In this document: piece by piece, positions 46,554-56,546 of the stretch
Layout: the number at the start of each line of letters is the position of its first letter
Position numbering within the stretch: the stretch's first letter is position 1
Assembly: GCF_036240795.1 (NCBI RefSeq)
Contig: NZ_CP108454.1
Span: 2,232,001-2,296,000 of the forward strand
From: Streptomyces sp. NBC_01268
GTDB lineage: Bacteria; Actinomycetota; Actinomycetes; Streptomycetales; Streptomycetaceae
Reading direction: 5' to 3'
DNA length: 64,000 nucleotides
The notes under the pieces: generated by a model
The model's input: only the letters and a program-made list of their open reading frames with translations
Told to the model about the DNA's origin: nothing
The model's database searches: none
Position numbers and translations under genes: made by a program

Positions 46554-47654
46554 TCAGTTGTCGTCCTCGTCGATCAGGAAACCGCGCATCGGCGCCGGCG
46601 CCTGCTGCATCGGCTGCGGAGCCTGCGGACGGACCGGAGCCATCGGCTGGGTCATCGCCGGGGACATCTGCTGCTGACCGCCGTACGACGGGGCGCCGCC
46701 CATCGGGCCGTTGCCGCCGAAGGACGGGGCGGGGGCACCCGCCGAGGCCATCGAGGGCGACGGCGGCAGGGACGCGGTCGCGGGGGTGCGCGCCGGGGCC
46801 AGCGAGTCGTCGGCCTGGGTCTCCAGCTGACGCAGCTGCGACTCCAGGTACGACTTCAGGCGGGTCCGGTACTCACGCTCGAAGCCCCGCAGGTCCTCGA
46901 CCTTGCGCTCGAGGGTCGCGCGGGCGGACTCCAGGGAGCCCATCGCGACGCGGTGCTTCTCCTGCGCGTCCCGCTCCAGGGCGTCGGCCTTGGCGCGGGC
47001 GTCCCGCTCCAGGCCCTCGGCGCGCGAACGCGCCTCGCCGACGATCTTGTTGGCCTCGGAACGGGCCTCCGCGATCGCCTGGTCGGCGGTCTGCTGGGCC
47101 AGCGAGAGGACACGCGCGGCGCTGTCGCCACCCGGGCCCTGGGCCGGCTGCATGGGCTGCATCTGCTGCTGCGGGTGACCCATGGGGCCGCCCTGCATGG
47201 GGCCACCCTGCATCGCGCCGGGACCCATGGGGCCGCCCTGCATCGCGCCGGGGCCCATCGGGCCGCCCTGCATGGGGCCACCCTGCATCGGGCCGCCCTG
47301 CATCGGGCCGGCGGGAAGCGCGGGGGCACCGGACGGCAGCTGCGGCGGGCCCATCTGCGGGGGCTGCTGCTGGGCCGGAGGTCCGGATATGGCGGCGGGC
47401 ACGGGGGCGCCGGGACCGACGGGGCGGTCCTGCTGCTCCGGGGGCTTGCGCATGCCCTGCTGCTGCTGGTTCTGCGCGGCGGCACGGGTCGCGGCGGCCA
47501 GCTTGGCGCGCAGGTCCTCGTTCTCGCGGAGCAGACGGGTCAGTTCGCCTTCGACCTCGTCGAGGAAGGCATCGACCTCGTCCTCGTCATAGCCTTCTCG
47601 AAGTCGGACGGTCGTGAACTGCTTGTTCCGCACGTCCTCGGGGGTCAGCGGCAT
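46554..47654 (-). CDS. divIVA: DivIVA, polar growth determinant
   Basis: 366 residues. The N-terminal DivIVA domain starts [18 protein letters not shown] and continues into a coiled coil to about 60. A Gln/Pro/Gly/Met-rich linker (about 62-175) with repeated GPMQG and [10 protein letters not shown] units separates it from the second coiled coil (about 178-270). A Pro/Gly/Ser-rich tail ends in FLIDEDDN. In Streptomyces it marks hyphal tips and directs apical wall synthesis. The long linker is typical of streptomycetes; its repeats at 47180-47310 could vary in number. Confidence 0.95.
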   Translation of the reverse strand: MPLTPEDVRNKQFTTVRLREGYDEDEVDAFLDEVEGELTRLLRENEDLRAKLAAATRAAAQNQQQQGMRKPPEQQDRPVGPGAPVPAAISGPPAQQQPPQMGPPQLPSGAPALPAGPMQGGPMQGGPMQGGPMGPGAMQGGPMGPGAMQGGPMQGGPMGHPQQQMQPMQPAQGPGGDSAARVLSLAQQTADQAIAEARSEANKIVGEARSRAEGLERDARAKADALERDAQEKHRVAMGSLESARATLERKVEDLRGFEREYRTRLKSYLESQLRQLETQADDSLAPARTPATASLPPSPSMASAGAPAPSFGGNGPMGGAPSYGGQQQMSPAMTQPMAPVRPQAPQPMQQAPAPMRGFLIDEDDN

Positions 47655-47721
47655 CTCTTCTTCACCTCTACGTAGTCGTCGGCAGTCGGCAAGACCGTAT
47701 CGTCCACATTTCCCTCCACCA

Positions 47722-48012
47722 TCACCTCGCGAAGTTGCTCACGACGGAGATCAGGATGTAGACGATGATCATCAGAACGAAGAAGGACAGGTCGAGTGCC
47801 ACGCCCCCGAGACGCAGCGGCGGGATGAGCCGCCGCAGGAGCTTGAGCGGTGGATCGGTGACAGTGTAGGTGGCCTCCAGAACGACCACCATCGCCTTAC
47901 CGGGTTGCCATGAACGGGCGAACTGGAAGACGTAGTCCATGACCAGCCGGAAGATCAGGAGGACAAGGAAGCACATCAGCGCGATGTAGACCACCTGCAG
48001 TGCGACGCCCAT
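47722..48012 (-). CDS. YggT family membrane protein
   Basis: 96 residues from ATG 48012. Two hydrophobic helices (about 3-25 and 68-93) flank an amphipathic loop with [19 protein letters not shown], the YggT hallmark. Located between sepF and divIVA, as in many Gram-positive dcw clusters (ylmG position); a role in division or membrane organisation is assumed. Upstream extension of the frame to 48141 is low-complexity and unlikely. Confidence 0.88.
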   Translation of the reverse strand: MGVALQVVYIALMCFLVLLIFRLVMDYVFQFARSWQPGKAMVVVLEATYTVTDPPLKLLRRLIPPLRLGGVALDLSFFVLMIIVYILISVVSNFAR

Positions 48013-48082
48013 CCCGCGCTTCCCTCTCCCCTGGCTCTCGCTTGTCCGGCCTCGCGGCCGGGTCGTTCTCGGTCTCGTGTTC

Positions 48083-48706
48083 TCAGCTCTGGTTGAAGAA
48101 TCCGCCCTCTGCGATACGGGCCTTGTCCTCCGCCGTGACATCGACGTTAGCAGGCGACAACAGGAACACCTTCTGCGTCACGCGCTCAATGCTGCCATGG
48201 AGCCCGAAGACGAGTCCGGCGGCAAAGTCGACAAGTCGCTTCGCGTCGGTGTCGTCCATCTCCGTGAGATTCATGATCACCGGGGTGCCCTCACGGAAGT
48301 GTTCCCCGATGGTACGGGCCTCGTTGTAGGTCCGCGGGTGAAGCGTGGTGATGCGGTAGGGCTCCCGCTCGGACACGACCTTGGGCATGATCACCGGCGC
48401 GTTCTTCTCCAGGCTCGGGCGTTCGGGTGTGATGGATGCCACGGGGGCAATTCGGGCTGGACGCCCGCTCTCGGCGGGTACCGGGACAGAATGGGACACC
48501 GGCTCGCGGGGCGCGGGCGGGGAGATCACTCGTACCGGTTCCTCCCGTTCCACCTGGCGCGGGGGCTGGTGATGGCGCCGGTCACGCTCGGGCTCGGGCT
48601 CCAGCTCGGGTTCGAAGTCGTCGTCGGGGTCGAATCCCCGGCCGTCGTAACCATCGTCCTCCACGAGGCCGAGGTAGACCGCCATCTTGCGCATCGCGCC
48701 GGCCAT
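48083..48706 (-). CDS. sepF: SepF, FtsZ membrane anchor
   Basis: 207 residues from ATG 48706 (GGAGG 9 nt upstream; the ATG at 48715 has its Shine-Dalgarno too close). An amphipathic N-terminal helix ([18 protein letters not shown]) for membrane binding, an acidic/proline-rich linker, and the SepF core from about 110 with [31 protein letters not shown]. It anchors and remodels FtsZ filaments; important here because ftsA is absent from the cluster. Confidence 0.94.
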   Translation of the reverse strand: MAGAMRKMAVYLGLVEDDGYDGRGFDPDDDFEPELEPEPERDRRHHQPPRQVEREEPVRVISPPAPREPVSHSVPVPAESGRPARIAPVASITPERPSLEKNAPVIMPKVVSEREPYRITTLHPRTYNEARTIGEHFREGTPVIMNLTEMDDTDAKRLVDFAAGLVFGLHGSIERVTQKVFLLSPANVDVTAEDKARIAEGGFFNQS

Positions 48707-48845
48707 GCTCTGCATCCTCCGCTCAGTGGTGGATCGCCCTTACCGAATGTCGCAGTGTCACCAAGTGCCCGCGATCCACGAGGTCCCCCCGCCTCCCTGG
48801 CGGAATGACCATATTTTCTGCTGTGGTCCGACTTGCTTCGCGACG

Positions 48846-49565
48846 TTACCCGAGCTTCGGGCGGACACCGAGTACCGCCGTACCGATGCGCACGTGTGTC
48901 GCTCCGGCCGCCACGGCCTCCTCGAGGTCCGCACTCATCCCTGCTGACACCATGTTCGCAGCCGGACGGGTCGCGCGCAGGACAGTCGACAAATCCATCA
49001 GCCGGTCGAAGGCGGCCCGTTGCCGTCCCGCGAACGGACCCGCGAGCGGGGCGACCGTCATCAGTCCGTCGAGCCGCAGTCCGGGCGCCGCGTCCACCGC
49101 GGCGGCCAACTCCTCGATGCCGTCGGGGGCCACCCCGCCCCGGTCGCCCCGGGCGCCGGACTCGGCGTCGAGGGCGACCTGGAGGAGGCAGCCGAGCTCG
49201 CGCTCCGCCTTCTCCGCGGCCGCGGAGAGAGAGGAGACCAGCTTCAAACGGTCGACGGACTGCACCACATCGGCATAACCCACCACGGAACGGACCTTGT
49301 TGGTCTGCAGCTGGCCCACGAAGTGCCAGTTCAGGTCGAGGTCCGCACAGGCGGCGGCCTTGGGGGCGGCGTCCTGGTCGCGGTTCTCGGCGACATGGCG
49401 CACCCCGAGTCCGTGCAGGATCCTCACGTCGCTCGCGGGGTAGGTCTTGGTGACCACGATGAGGGTCACCTCCTCCCGCGCTCGACCGGCGGCGGCGCAG
49501 GCGGCGGCGATGCGCTCCTCCACCCCGGCCAGGTTCTCGGCGAGTTCCGCGGTGCGGTCCGTCAT
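48846..49565 (-). CDS. YggS/PROSC-family PLP homeostasis protein
   Basis: 239 residues; the PLP lysine is Lys40 in LIVVTKTYPASD, followed by HFVGQLQTNKVRSVV and the phosphate-binding end GATHVRIGTAVLG. Members bind PLP and influence B6 and amino-acid pools. ATG 49565 overlaps the pgeF stop as ATGA. The 130 bp before sepF may hold a separate sepF promoter. Confidence 0.92.
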   Translation of the reverse strand: MTDRTAELAENLAGVEERIAAACAAAGRAREEVTLIVVTKTYPASDVRILHGLGVRHVAENRDQDAAPKAAACADLDLNWHFVGQLQTNKVRSVVGYADVVQSVDRLKLVSSLSAAAEKAERELGCLLQVALDAESGARGDRGGVAPDGIEELAAAVDAAPGLRLDGLMTVAPLAGPFAGRQRAAFDRLMDLSTVLRATRPAANMVSAGMSADLEEAVAAGATHVRIGTAVLGVRPKLG

Positions 49566-50302
49566 GTCTCTTCCCGGTTCAGCCAGACATATCCCGCGAG
49601 TCGCCCGGTGGTGCGGTCGCGGCGGTACGAGTAGTGGTCCCGGGACTCCAGGGTGCAGACCCCGCTCGCCGCCACGTCGGTGACGCCGAGTCGGGCGAGC
49701 TGGTCCAGCACGCCCGCGGTGACGTCGACGGCGGGGGTTCCCCAGGAGGTCTCGGCGTGTGCGGCCGGTTCGACGGCGGCGACCTCGGCCCGCATCGCCT
49801 CGGGAACCTCGTAGCAGCGCCCGCAGACGGCGGGGCCGGTGCGGGCGACGATCCGCTCGGGGCGGGCCCCGAGTTCGGTCATCCGGGCCACCGCGGCCGG
49901 GACGACTCCGGCGACCATCCCGGGCCGCCCGGCGTGGGCGGCGGCGACGACACCGGCGACGGGGTCGGCGAGGAGGACCGGCACGCAGTCCGCGGTGAGC
50001 ACCGCGAGGGCGAGTCCGGGCCGGTCGGTGACGAGGGCGTCGACCGAGGGGACGGGGTCCGTCCCCCAGGGCCCGTCCACCACGGCGACGTCGGCGCCGT
50101 GGACCTGGTTCATCCAGACCACCCGGGCCGGGTCGAGGCCCAGCCCGGTCGCGGCGCGCCCCCGGTTGGCGAGGACGGCCGCGGGGTCGTCACCGACGGC
50201 TCCGCCGAGGTTGAGCTCCTCGTACGGAACGGCGCTCACCCCGCCCCACCGGTCGGTGAAGGCGAAGTGGGCGCCGCTCGTGTCGTGACGCTGCCCTATC
50301 AC
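49562..50302 (-). CDS. pgeF: PgeF/YfiH family protein
   Basis: 246 residues of the YfiH/DUF152 (laccase-like) family. Metal-site motifs are visible: [26 protein letters not shown] and CGRCYEVPE. Family members act on peptidoglycan precursors (editing L-Ser from UDP-MurNAc) or as purine nucleoside phosphorylases; which applies here is unknown. GTG 50302 overlaps the ftsZ stop by 4 bp, so its translation is tied to FtsZ. Confidence 0.9.
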   Translation of the reverse strand: MIGQRHDTSGAHFAFTDRWGGVSAVPYEELNLGGAVGDDPAAVLANRGRAATGLGLDPARVVWMNQVHGADVAVVDGPWGTDPVPSVDALVTDRPGLALAVLTADCVPVLLADPVAGVVAAAHAGRPGMVAGVVPAAVARMTELGARPERIVARTGPAVCGRCYEVPEAMRAEVAAVEPAAHAETSWGTPAVDVTAGVLDQLARLGVTDVAASGVCTLESRDHYSYRRDRTTGRLAGYVWLNREET

Positions 50303-51513
50303 TTCAAGAAGTCCGGGACATCCAGCTCTTCGGCCTGGCTGTCCGGGTACGGGCGGGCCGGCGGGACCACCGGCGAGGCGACGGGCGGCAGCGGGGTCTC
50401 GCTGACGGCCGGCATCGGCTCGACCGGGGCCACGGGCTCCTCGCGCGGGGCCACCGTGCCCAGACCGCCCAGCGGGCGGGAGGTCTCGGCGATGCGGGGG
50501 GCCGGGGCCGGCTCCTCGCGCTTGGCGGAGGCCGAGCCGATGATGTTGTCGCGACGGGCCGGCGGCTGGCCGCCGTCGAAGCCCGCGGCGATCACGGTGA
50601 CCCGCACCTCGTCGCCGAGGGCGTCGTCGATGACGGCGCCGAAGATGATGTTCGCCTCGGGGTGGGCGGCCTCGCTCACCAGCTGGGCGGCCTCGTTGAT
50701 CTCGAAGAGACCGAGGTCGCTGCCGCCGGAGATGGAGAGCAGCACACCGCGGGCCCCGTCGATGGAGGCCTCCAGGAGCGGCGAGGAGATCGCCATCTCG
50801 GCCGCGGCCACGGCGCGGTCGTCGCCGCGGGCGGAGCCGATGCCCATGAGGGCGGAACCCGCCTCGGACATGACCGACTTGACGTCGGCGAAGTCGAGGT
50901 TGATCAGACCGGGGGTGGTGATGAGGTCGGTGATGCCCTGGACACCGCTCAGCAGCACCTGGTCGGCCGACTTGAAGGCGTCGAGCACGGAGACCTGACG
51001 GTCCGAGATCGACAGCAGTCGGTCGTTCGGGATGACGATGAGGGTGTCGACCTCTTCGCGGAGCTCGGCGATGCCGTCCTCCGCCTGGTTGGCGCGCCGA
51101 CGGCCCTCGAACGTGAACGGGCGGGTGACCACACCGATCGTCAGGGCGCCGAGCGAGCGCGCGATGTTGGCGACGACGGGTGCGCCGCCGGTGCCGGTGC
51201 CGCCGCCTTCGCCGGCGGTCACGAAGACCATGTCGGCCCCCTTGAGGACCTCCTCGATCTCCTCACGGTGGTCCTCTGCCGCCTTGCGACCGACGGCCGG
51301 GTTGGCCCCGGCCCCGAGGCCACGGGTGAGTTCACGGCCGACGTCCAGCTTGACGTCGGCGTCGCTCATCAACAGCGCCTGTGCATCGGTGTTGATGGCG
51401 ATGAACTCGACGCCCTTGAGACCGACCTCGATCATTCGGTTGATGGCATTGACACCACCGCCGCCGACACCGATGACCTTGATGACTGCGAGGTAGTTCT
51501 GCGGTGCTGCCAC
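50299..51513 (-). CDS. ftsZ: Cell division GTPase FtsZ
   Basis: 404 residues from GTG 51513 with GAGAGG 8 nt upstream. The GTP-binding signature GGGTGTG is at about 103-109, the T7 loop is [13 protein letters not shown], and the C-terminal binding peptide ends DVPDFLK. A 70-residue Pro-rich linker precedes that peptide. It forms Z-rings for vegetative cross-walls and sporulation septa. The 280 bp upstream carry several candidate regulatory sites, so ftsZ has its own promoters although it lies inside the cluster. Confidence 0.98.
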   Translation of the reverse strand: MAAPQNYLAVIKVIGVGGGGVNAINRMIEVGLKGVEFIAINTDAQALLMSDADVKLDVGRELTRGLGAGANPAVGRKAAEDHREEIEEVLKGADMVFVTAGEGGGTGTGGAPVVANIARSLGALTIGVVTRPFTFEGRRRANQAEDGIAELREEVDTLIVIPNDRLLSISDRQVSVLDAFKSADQVLLSGVQGITDLITTPGLINLDFADVKSVMSEAGSALMGIGSARGDDRAVAAAEMAISSPLLEASIDGARGVLLSISGGSDLGLFEINEAAQLVSEAAHPEANIIFGAVIDDALGDEVRVTVIAAGFDGGQPPARRDNIIGSASAKREEPAPAPRIAETSRPLGGLGTVAPREEPVAPVEPMPAVSETPLPPVASPVVPPARPYPDSQAEELDVPDFLK

Positions 51514-51793
51514 GTCGAAGGCCTCTCGCCTCGAGTTACGTGTCGCCGCTTCGCGGTGGTTAGCGCGCCGCGACGACGGATGCCGATTGGGACGGTCCGA
51601 AACGCCGACCCAAACCCTAACGTTGAAGTTTAGGGTTACCAGTGTCTCTGTTCGCTGGACTCTTCCGAACAGGACACTAAGTCGACAAGTGGCGCACGTT
51701 CAACGAACACGCCGAACCTCCCGTTTTTCTTTTCACCCTATGTGATCACCCGTAGCGCTGGCCAACCAGGGTGCTGGCCAGGGCTGATGAGCG
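51514..51793 (-). promoter_or_regulatory. ftsZ promoter region with inverted repeat and GACAC sites
   Basis: On the coding strand TTGAAC is followed after 18 nt by TAGTGT, a plausible promoter pair. An inverted repeat AACCCTAA/TTAGGGTT lies at 51613-51620 and 51630-51637. Two copies of GACAC, the WhiA core motif, lie in opposite orientation: one on the plus strand at 51673-51677, overlapping the putative -10, and one as GTGTC at 51642-51646. Multiple ftsZ promoters, one sporulation-specific, are known in S. coelicolor. The assignments here are by eye. Confidence 0.55.
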
Positions 51794-52591
51794 TCAACTT
51801 CCCGACGAAGCGGGCGCCGTGGGGGCACTTACATCGAAGTGTCCCGCTTTGGGAGTGGCCTTCATCAGCGCGGTCAGGACACGGGCCTTGACGGCCCCGT
51901 CCTCACCACTGCCCCAGAAGACCGTGCGCCCTCCGCCGAGCTCCAGGGTGATGGAGTCGTACGACTTGATCCGGACGACACGGGCGTCCCGGGCGATTTT
52001 CTCCGGGAGTTCGCCCGTCACGCCTACCGCCTCGCCGAGGAGCCGGTCCTCGTCGAAGCGGCGCAGGCTCGGCGAGGCGGCCGCGTCGAGGACCAGCCGG
52101 GGGACGCCGGAGGGCGCCTTGGCCACGGTGGCGAACCGCACACCACCGGCGTCCACTTCGGTGAACTTTCCGCCCTTTTCCATCAGGAGTACGGGCTTCC
52201 GTTCCGTCACTTTCAGACCGATTCCGTGCGGCCAGGACCGCACGACGTCCACGGTGTCGATCCGGGGCAGCCGTTCGCGCAGCCGTGCCGCGATGGAGTC
52301 GGTGTCGACGGAGACCATCGGCGCGCCGACGGGAACGGCCGCGACGCGCTCCACCTCGTCCGGGGTGAGCACCTCCGTGCCAAAGACGCTCACCCGCTCC
52401 ACGCGGAGCCAGGCCGAGCCGTAGAGCGCCCAGACGCCGCCGGCCACGAGGGCGAGCGCGCCGAAGGAGGCCAGGAGCACCCGCGGGCCGGGCACCCGGA
52501 ACCTCCGGGCGCCCGGTCGGGACGACGGCCCGGGCGAGCCCTTGGACCTGCCGCTCGGGCTCTTCCGGTCGGTCGCGGGTCCGGCTGCCAC
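51794..52591 (-). CDS. ftsQ: Division protein FtsQ/DivIB
   Basis: 265 residues. Pro/Arg-rich cytoplasmic head (1-35), one membrane helix (about 38-58), POTRA domain (RVERVSVFGTEVLTPDEV) and the FtsQ beta domain. It bridges FtsL/DivIC and the septal synthase. GTG 52591 has GGGAG 7 nt upstream, and murG lies 24 bp away. Confidence 0.93.
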   Translation of the reverse strand: MAAGPATDRKSPSGRSKGSPGPSSRPGARRFRVPGPRVLLASFGALALVAGGVWALYGSAWLRVERVSVFGTEVLTPDEVERVAAVPVGAPMVSVDTDSIAARLRERLPRIDTVDVVRSWPHGIGLKVTERKPVLLMEKGGKFTEVDAGGVRFATVAKAPSGVPRLVLDAAASPSLRRFDEDRLLGEAVGVTGELPEKIARDARVVRIKSYDSITLELGGGRTVFWGSGEDGAVKARVLTALMKATPKAGHFDVSAPTAPASSGS

Positions 52592-52615
52592 AGGGCGTCT
52601 CCCTTTCCGCCGCCG

Positions 52616-53710
52616 CTACGCCTGACGGCGGGCGGCGATCGCCTCGTACACCATGCCGACGAGGAGGTCGTCGGCGTCCCGGCGGCCGAACTCGGAGGCG
52701 GCGCGGGACATCTCGTACAGCCGGTGCGGATCGGCCAGTACGGGCAGGACGTTGCCCTGCACCCACTGCGGCGACAGCTCCGCGTCGTCGACGAGGAGTC
52801 CACCGCCCGCCTTGACCACCGGCTGGGCGTTCAGCCGCTGTTCGCCGTTGCCGATGGGCAGCGGGACGTAGGCGGCCGGCAGTCCGACGGCGGAGAGCTC
52901 GGCGACGGTCATCGCGCCCGCGCGGCAGAGCATCATGTCGGCGGCGGCGTACGCGAGATCCATCCGGTCCACGTACGGTACCGGCACGTACGGCGGCATT
53001 CCGGGCATGTTGTCGACACGCGGCAGCTCGTTCTTCGGGCCGACCGCGTGCAGGATCTGGATGCCCGAGCGCTGGAGCACCGGTGCGATCTGCTGGATGA
53101 CCTCGTTGAGCCGCCGGGCGCCCTGGGAGCCGCCGGAGACCAGCAGGGTCGGCAGGTTCGGGTCGAGGCCGAAGGCGGCGCGCGCCTCGGGGCGGACCCG
53201 GGCCCGGTCGAGGGTCGCGATGGTGTGCCGCAGCGGGATGCCGATGTAGCGGGCGTTGCGCAGCTTGGAGTCCGGGGTGGCCACGCCGACCCCGGCCGCG
53301 TAGCGCGAGCCGATCTTGTTGGCCAGGCCGGGCCGGGCGTTGGCCTCGTGGACCACGATCGGCACGCCGAGCCGCTTGGCGGCCAGGTAGCCGGGCAGCG
53401 CCACGTAGCCGCCGAAGCCGACCACGCAGTCCGCCTTGGTGCGCTCCAGGACCTGCTCGGCGGCCTTGATGGTGCCGCGCAGCCGTCCGGGGACGGTGAT
53501 CAGCTCAGGGGTGGGCTTGCGGGGCAGCGGCACGGCGGGGATGAGCGCCAGCTCGTAGCCCCGCTCGGGGACCAGCCGGGTCTCCAGGCCCTTCTCCGTG
53601 CCCAGCGCCGTGATCCCCACGGAGGGGTCCTGCCTGCGCAGGGCGTCCGCGAGTGCGAGCGCGGGCTCGATGTGGCCGGCTGTACCTCCGCCGGCGAGGA
53701 CGACATGCAC
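52616..53710 (-). CDS. murG: UDP-GlcNAc:lipid I N-acetylglucosaminyltransferase
   Basis: Makes lipid II from lipid I on the inner face of the membrane. 364 residues, GT-B fold. N-terminal VVLAGGGTAGHIEPALALAD is the G-loop; LVSGGSQGARRLNE and the C-terminal AGAMTVAELSAVGLPAAYVPLP bind UDP-GlcNAc. It is 6 bp downstream of ftsW. Confidence 0.97.
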   Translation of the reverse strand: MHVVLAGGGTAGHIEPALALADALRRQDPSVGITALGTEKGLETRLVPERGYELALIPAVPLPRKPTPELITVPGRLRGTIKAAEQVLERTKADCVVGFGGYVALPGYLAAKRLGVPIVVHEANARPGLANKIGSRYAAGVGVATPDSKLRNARYIGIPLRHTIATLDRARVRPEARAAFGLDPNLPTLLVSGGSQGARRLNEVIQQIAPVLQRSGIQILHAVGPKNELPRVDNMPGMPPYVPVPYVDRMDLAYAAADMMLCRAGAMTVAELSAVGLPAAYVPLPIGNGEQRLNAQPVVKAGGGLLVDDAELSPQWVQGNVLPVLADPHRLYEMSRAASEFGRRDADDLLVGMVYEAIAARRQA

Positions 53711-53716
53711 CGAAAT

Positions 53717-55057
53717 TCACCGCTCTCCGGACGGACGCTTCTTGACGCGCCGTCGCATCGACTTCCATCTCCCCCCGACCCGCTTGCCCCAGCCGGGGCG
53801 GCGCATGGCCAGGGCCGCTTTCGCGGCGGGTTCCTGTCTCGCGAAGGCGATCAGGAGCCCGACGGCGAACATGGTCGGCAGCAGGGCCGATCCTCCGTAG
53901 GAGAACAGCGGGAGCGGGACTCCGGCGATCGGCAGCAGACCGAGCACCGCACCGATGTTGACCACGGCCTGCGCCGTGATCCAGGTGGTCACGCCTCCCG
54001 CGGCAAACCTGACGAAGGGGTCCTCCGTACGTCCGGCCACGCGGATACCCGCATAGCCTAGAGCCGCGAACAGGGCCAGCACCGACAGCGTCCCCGCCAG
54101 ACCCAGTTCCTCGCCGGTGACGGCGAAGATGAAGTCGGTGTGCGCTTCGGGGAGTTGGCCCCATTTTTCCACACTCGCCCCGAGCCCGGAACCGAACCAT
54201 CCGCCCGAGGCCAGAGCGTAGATCCCGTGCGCTGCCTGGAGGCACGGGGCGCCTTCTCCGCCGGGATCGGTGGCACCGATGCAGGCGAAGCGCTTCAGCC
54301 GGTTGTCGCTGGTCTTGATCAGCAGGAACCCGATGGCCCCGGCCACCGAGAGCACGCCGACGAAGAGCCGGGTGGGGGCGCCGGCGGTCCACAGCAGTCC
54401 GAAGAGGATCGCCGAGAGGATGATCGCCGTGCCCATGTCACCACCCAGCATGATGAGCCCCAGCAGCAGAAACGTTCCGGGCACCAGCGGGACGAGCATG
54501 TGCTTCCACTGCGTGAGCAACTTCATGTCCTGCTTGCGGGCGAGCAGGTCGGCCCCCCACAGGATCAGCGCCAGCTTGCCGAACTCGCTGGGCTGCAGCA
54601 TGAACGGTCCGCCCAGTGAGATCCAGTTCTGGTTGCCGCCGACCGCCACCCCTATCCCCGGCACCTGGACGAGCACCATCAGGAAGATCGCCCCGACCAG
54701 GATCGGGTAGGCCAGCGCCCGGTGCAGCTTCACCGGCATCCGGGAGGCCACGAGCAGCAGCCCCGCCCCGAGCAGCGCCGCGAAGAACTGCTTGCGGAAG
54801 AAGTACGAGGGCACCAGGTCGTAGCGCAGCGCCGTGATCATCGAGGCCGAGTAGACCATCACCAGGCCGAGCGCGGTGATGAGCAGCCCGGCGCCGACGA
54901 TGACGTAGTACGCGGTGAGCGGCCGGTCCCAGGTCCTGCGGGCCCGCTCGTGGATCCCGCGAAGACCGCCCCGGCGTGGCTTCCTCGGCGCCGCCGGGGC
55001 GCGCCCTGAGCCGCGTACGGCGGACGGGTCGCGCGTCCCTGCGGTTCGGCTCGGCAT
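53717..55057 (-). CDS. ftsW: SEDS-family septal peptidoglycan polymerase FtsW
   Basis: 446 residues from ATG 55057 (GGAGGGG about 9 nt upstream). A basic cytoplasmic head (1-45) precedes about ten membrane helices. SEDS motifs include WISLGGPFMLQPSEFGKLAL, HTDFIFAVTGEELG and the late VPLPLFSYGGSALL. It polymerises lipid II with the transpeptidase FtsI encoded in the same cluster. A Cys-containing loop (FACIGATDPGGEGAPCLQAA) is extracytoplasmic and could form a disulfide. Confidence 0.96.
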   Translation of the reverse strand: MPSRTAGTRDPSAVRGSGRAPAAPRKPRRGGLRGIHERARRTWDRPLTAYYVIVGAGLLITALGLVMVYSASMITALRYDLVPSYFFRKQFFAALLGAGLLLVASRMPVKLHRALAYPILVGAIFLMVLVQVPGIGVAVGGNQNWISLGGPFMLQPSEFGKLALILWGADLLARKQDMKLLTQWKHMLVPLVPGTFLLLGLIMLGGDMGTAIILSAILFGLLWTAGAPTRLFVGVLSVAGAIGFLLIKTSDNRLKRFACIGATDPGGEGAPCLQAAHGIYALASGGWFGSGLGASVEKWGQLPEAHTDFIFAVTGEELGLAGTLSVLALFAALGYAGIRVAGRTEDPFVRFAAGGVTTWITAQAVVNIGAVLGLLPIAGVPLPLFSYGGSALLPTMFAVGLLIAFARQEPAAKAALAMRRPGWGKRVGGRWKSMRRRVKKRPSGER

Positions 55058-55112
55058 GATCGCCGTCCCCTCCAGTCGTGCCCGGTCCGGCCGGACCTCC
55101 TTGCTGGTCAGG

Positions 55113-56546
55113 TCAGGCGCGTCCGGTCGCCGCGAGACTGCGGACGGCGTCCGCGAAGGCCTCGCCGCGCTTGTTGTAGTTGGTGAACATGTCCATCGAG
55201 GCACAGGCCGGGGCCAGCAGGACCGTGTCCCCCGGCCGGGCGAGCGAGGCCGCCTCCTGGACCGCCGCGGACATCGCCCCAGTGTCGGTCCGGTCGAGGT
55301 CCACCACCGGGACCTCGGGGGCGTGTCGGGCCAGCGCTTCGCGGATCAGCGCGCGGTCCCGGCCGATCAGTACGACGCCGCGCAGCCGCTGCGCCGCGTT
55401 GCGGACCAGCTCGTCGAACGCGGCGCCCTTGGCCAGGCCGCCGGCGATCCAGACGATCGGGTCGTAGGACGCCAACGAGGCTTCGGCGGCGTGGGTGTTG
55501 GTCGCCTTGGAGTCGTCGACGTAGACCACGCCCTCGATCTCCTCGACCAGCTCGATGCGGTGCGGGTCGGGCCGGAAGGCCCGCAGCCCGTCCCGTACGG
55601 CCTTCGGCTCGACGCCGAAGGCGCGGGCGAGGGCGGCCGCGGCGAGGGCGTTGGCGATGTTGTGCGGGGCCGGCGGCTGGACGTCCGCGACCTCCGCCAG
55701 CTCCTGGGCGTTCTTCTGCCGGTTCTCGACGAAGGCCCGGTCGACGAGGATGTCCTCGACGATGCCGAGCTGCGAGGGGCCGGGGGTGCCGAGGGTGAAG
55801 CCGATCGCCCGGCAGCCCTCCTCGACGTCGGCCTCGCGGACCAGGTCCTCGGTCGCCTTGTCGCCCACGTTGTAGACGCAGGCGACCTGGTTGCCCTCGT
55901 AGATCCGGCCCTTGTCGGCGGCGTACGCCTCCATGGAGCCGTGCCAGTCGAGGTGGTCGGGCGCCAGGTTGAGCACGGCGCCCGAGTGGGCGCGCAGCGA
56001 GGGCGCCCAGTGCAGCTGGTAGCTGGAGAGCTCCACGGCGAGCACGTCGTACTCCTCGTCGCCGAGGACGGCGTCGAGGAGCGAGACGCCGATGTTGCCG
56101 ACGGCTGCGGTCCGCAGGCCGGCCGCCTCCAGGATTGAGGCGAGCATCCGCACGGTCGTGGTCTTGCCGTTGGTGCCGGTGACCGCGAGCCAGGGGGCCG
56201 GGGTCCTTCCGGGCCGGGATCCCCGCAGGCGCCAGGCCAGCTCGACGTCGCCCCAGATCTCCACGCCCGCCTCGGCGGCGGCCAGGAACAGGGGCTTGTC
56301 GGGCTGCCAGCCCGGGGCGGTGACGATCAGTTCGGTGCCGGGCGGCAGGGTCGCCCCGTCGCCGAGGCGGACGGTGACGCCCTCCGCCTCCAGCTCCGCG
56401 GCCTGCGCCCGGGAGCGCTCGTCGTCGCCGTCGTTGACGACCGTGACGACCGCGCCCAGGCCGTGCAGGACACGGGCGGCGGGGATGCCGCTCACGCCGA
56501 GCCCGGCGACGGTGACGCGCTTGCCCTGCCAGTCCAGCTCGCTCAC
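55113..56546 (-). CDS. murD: UDP-MurNAc-L-alanine:D-glutamate ligase
   Basis: 477 residues. The N-terminal Rossmann-like domain starts VTVAGLGVSGIPAA, ATP loop AVTGTNGKTTT, then NLAPDHLDWHGS and DDSKATNTHA. GTG 56546 overlaps the mraY stop as GTGA and is preferred over ATG 56561, which lacks a Shine-Dalgarno. Adds D-Glu to UDP-MurNAc-L-Ala in the cytoplasm. Confidence 0.96.
   Translation of the reverse strand: MSELDWQGKRVTVAGLGVSGIPAARVLHGLGAVVTVVNDGDDERSRAQAAELEAEGVTVRLGDGATLPPGTELIVTAPGWQPDKPLFLAAAEAGVEIWGDVELAWRLRGSRPGRTPAPWLAVTGTNGKTTTVRMLASILEAAGLRTAAVGNIGVSLLDAVLGDEEYDVLAVELSSYQLHWAPSLRAHSGAVLNLAPDHLDWHGSMEAYAADKGRIYEGNQVACVYNVGDKATEDLVREADVEEGCRAIGFTLGTPGPSQLGIVEDILVDRAFVENRQKNAQELAEVADVQPPAPHNIANALAAAALARAFGVEPKAVRDGLRAFRPDPHRIELVEEIEGVVYVDDSKATNTHAAEASLASYDPIVWIAGGLAKGAAFDELVRNAAQRLRGVVLIGRDRALIREALARHAPEVPVVDLDRTDTGAMSAAVQEAASLARPGDTVLLAPACASMDMFTNYNKRGEAFADAVRSLAATGRA

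Noticed and set aside
46260..47675. Plus-strand frame through the 17-bp array and divIVA
   Set aside because: It combines the tandem array with the antisense of divIVA; there is no credible start and the repeat translation is low complexity.
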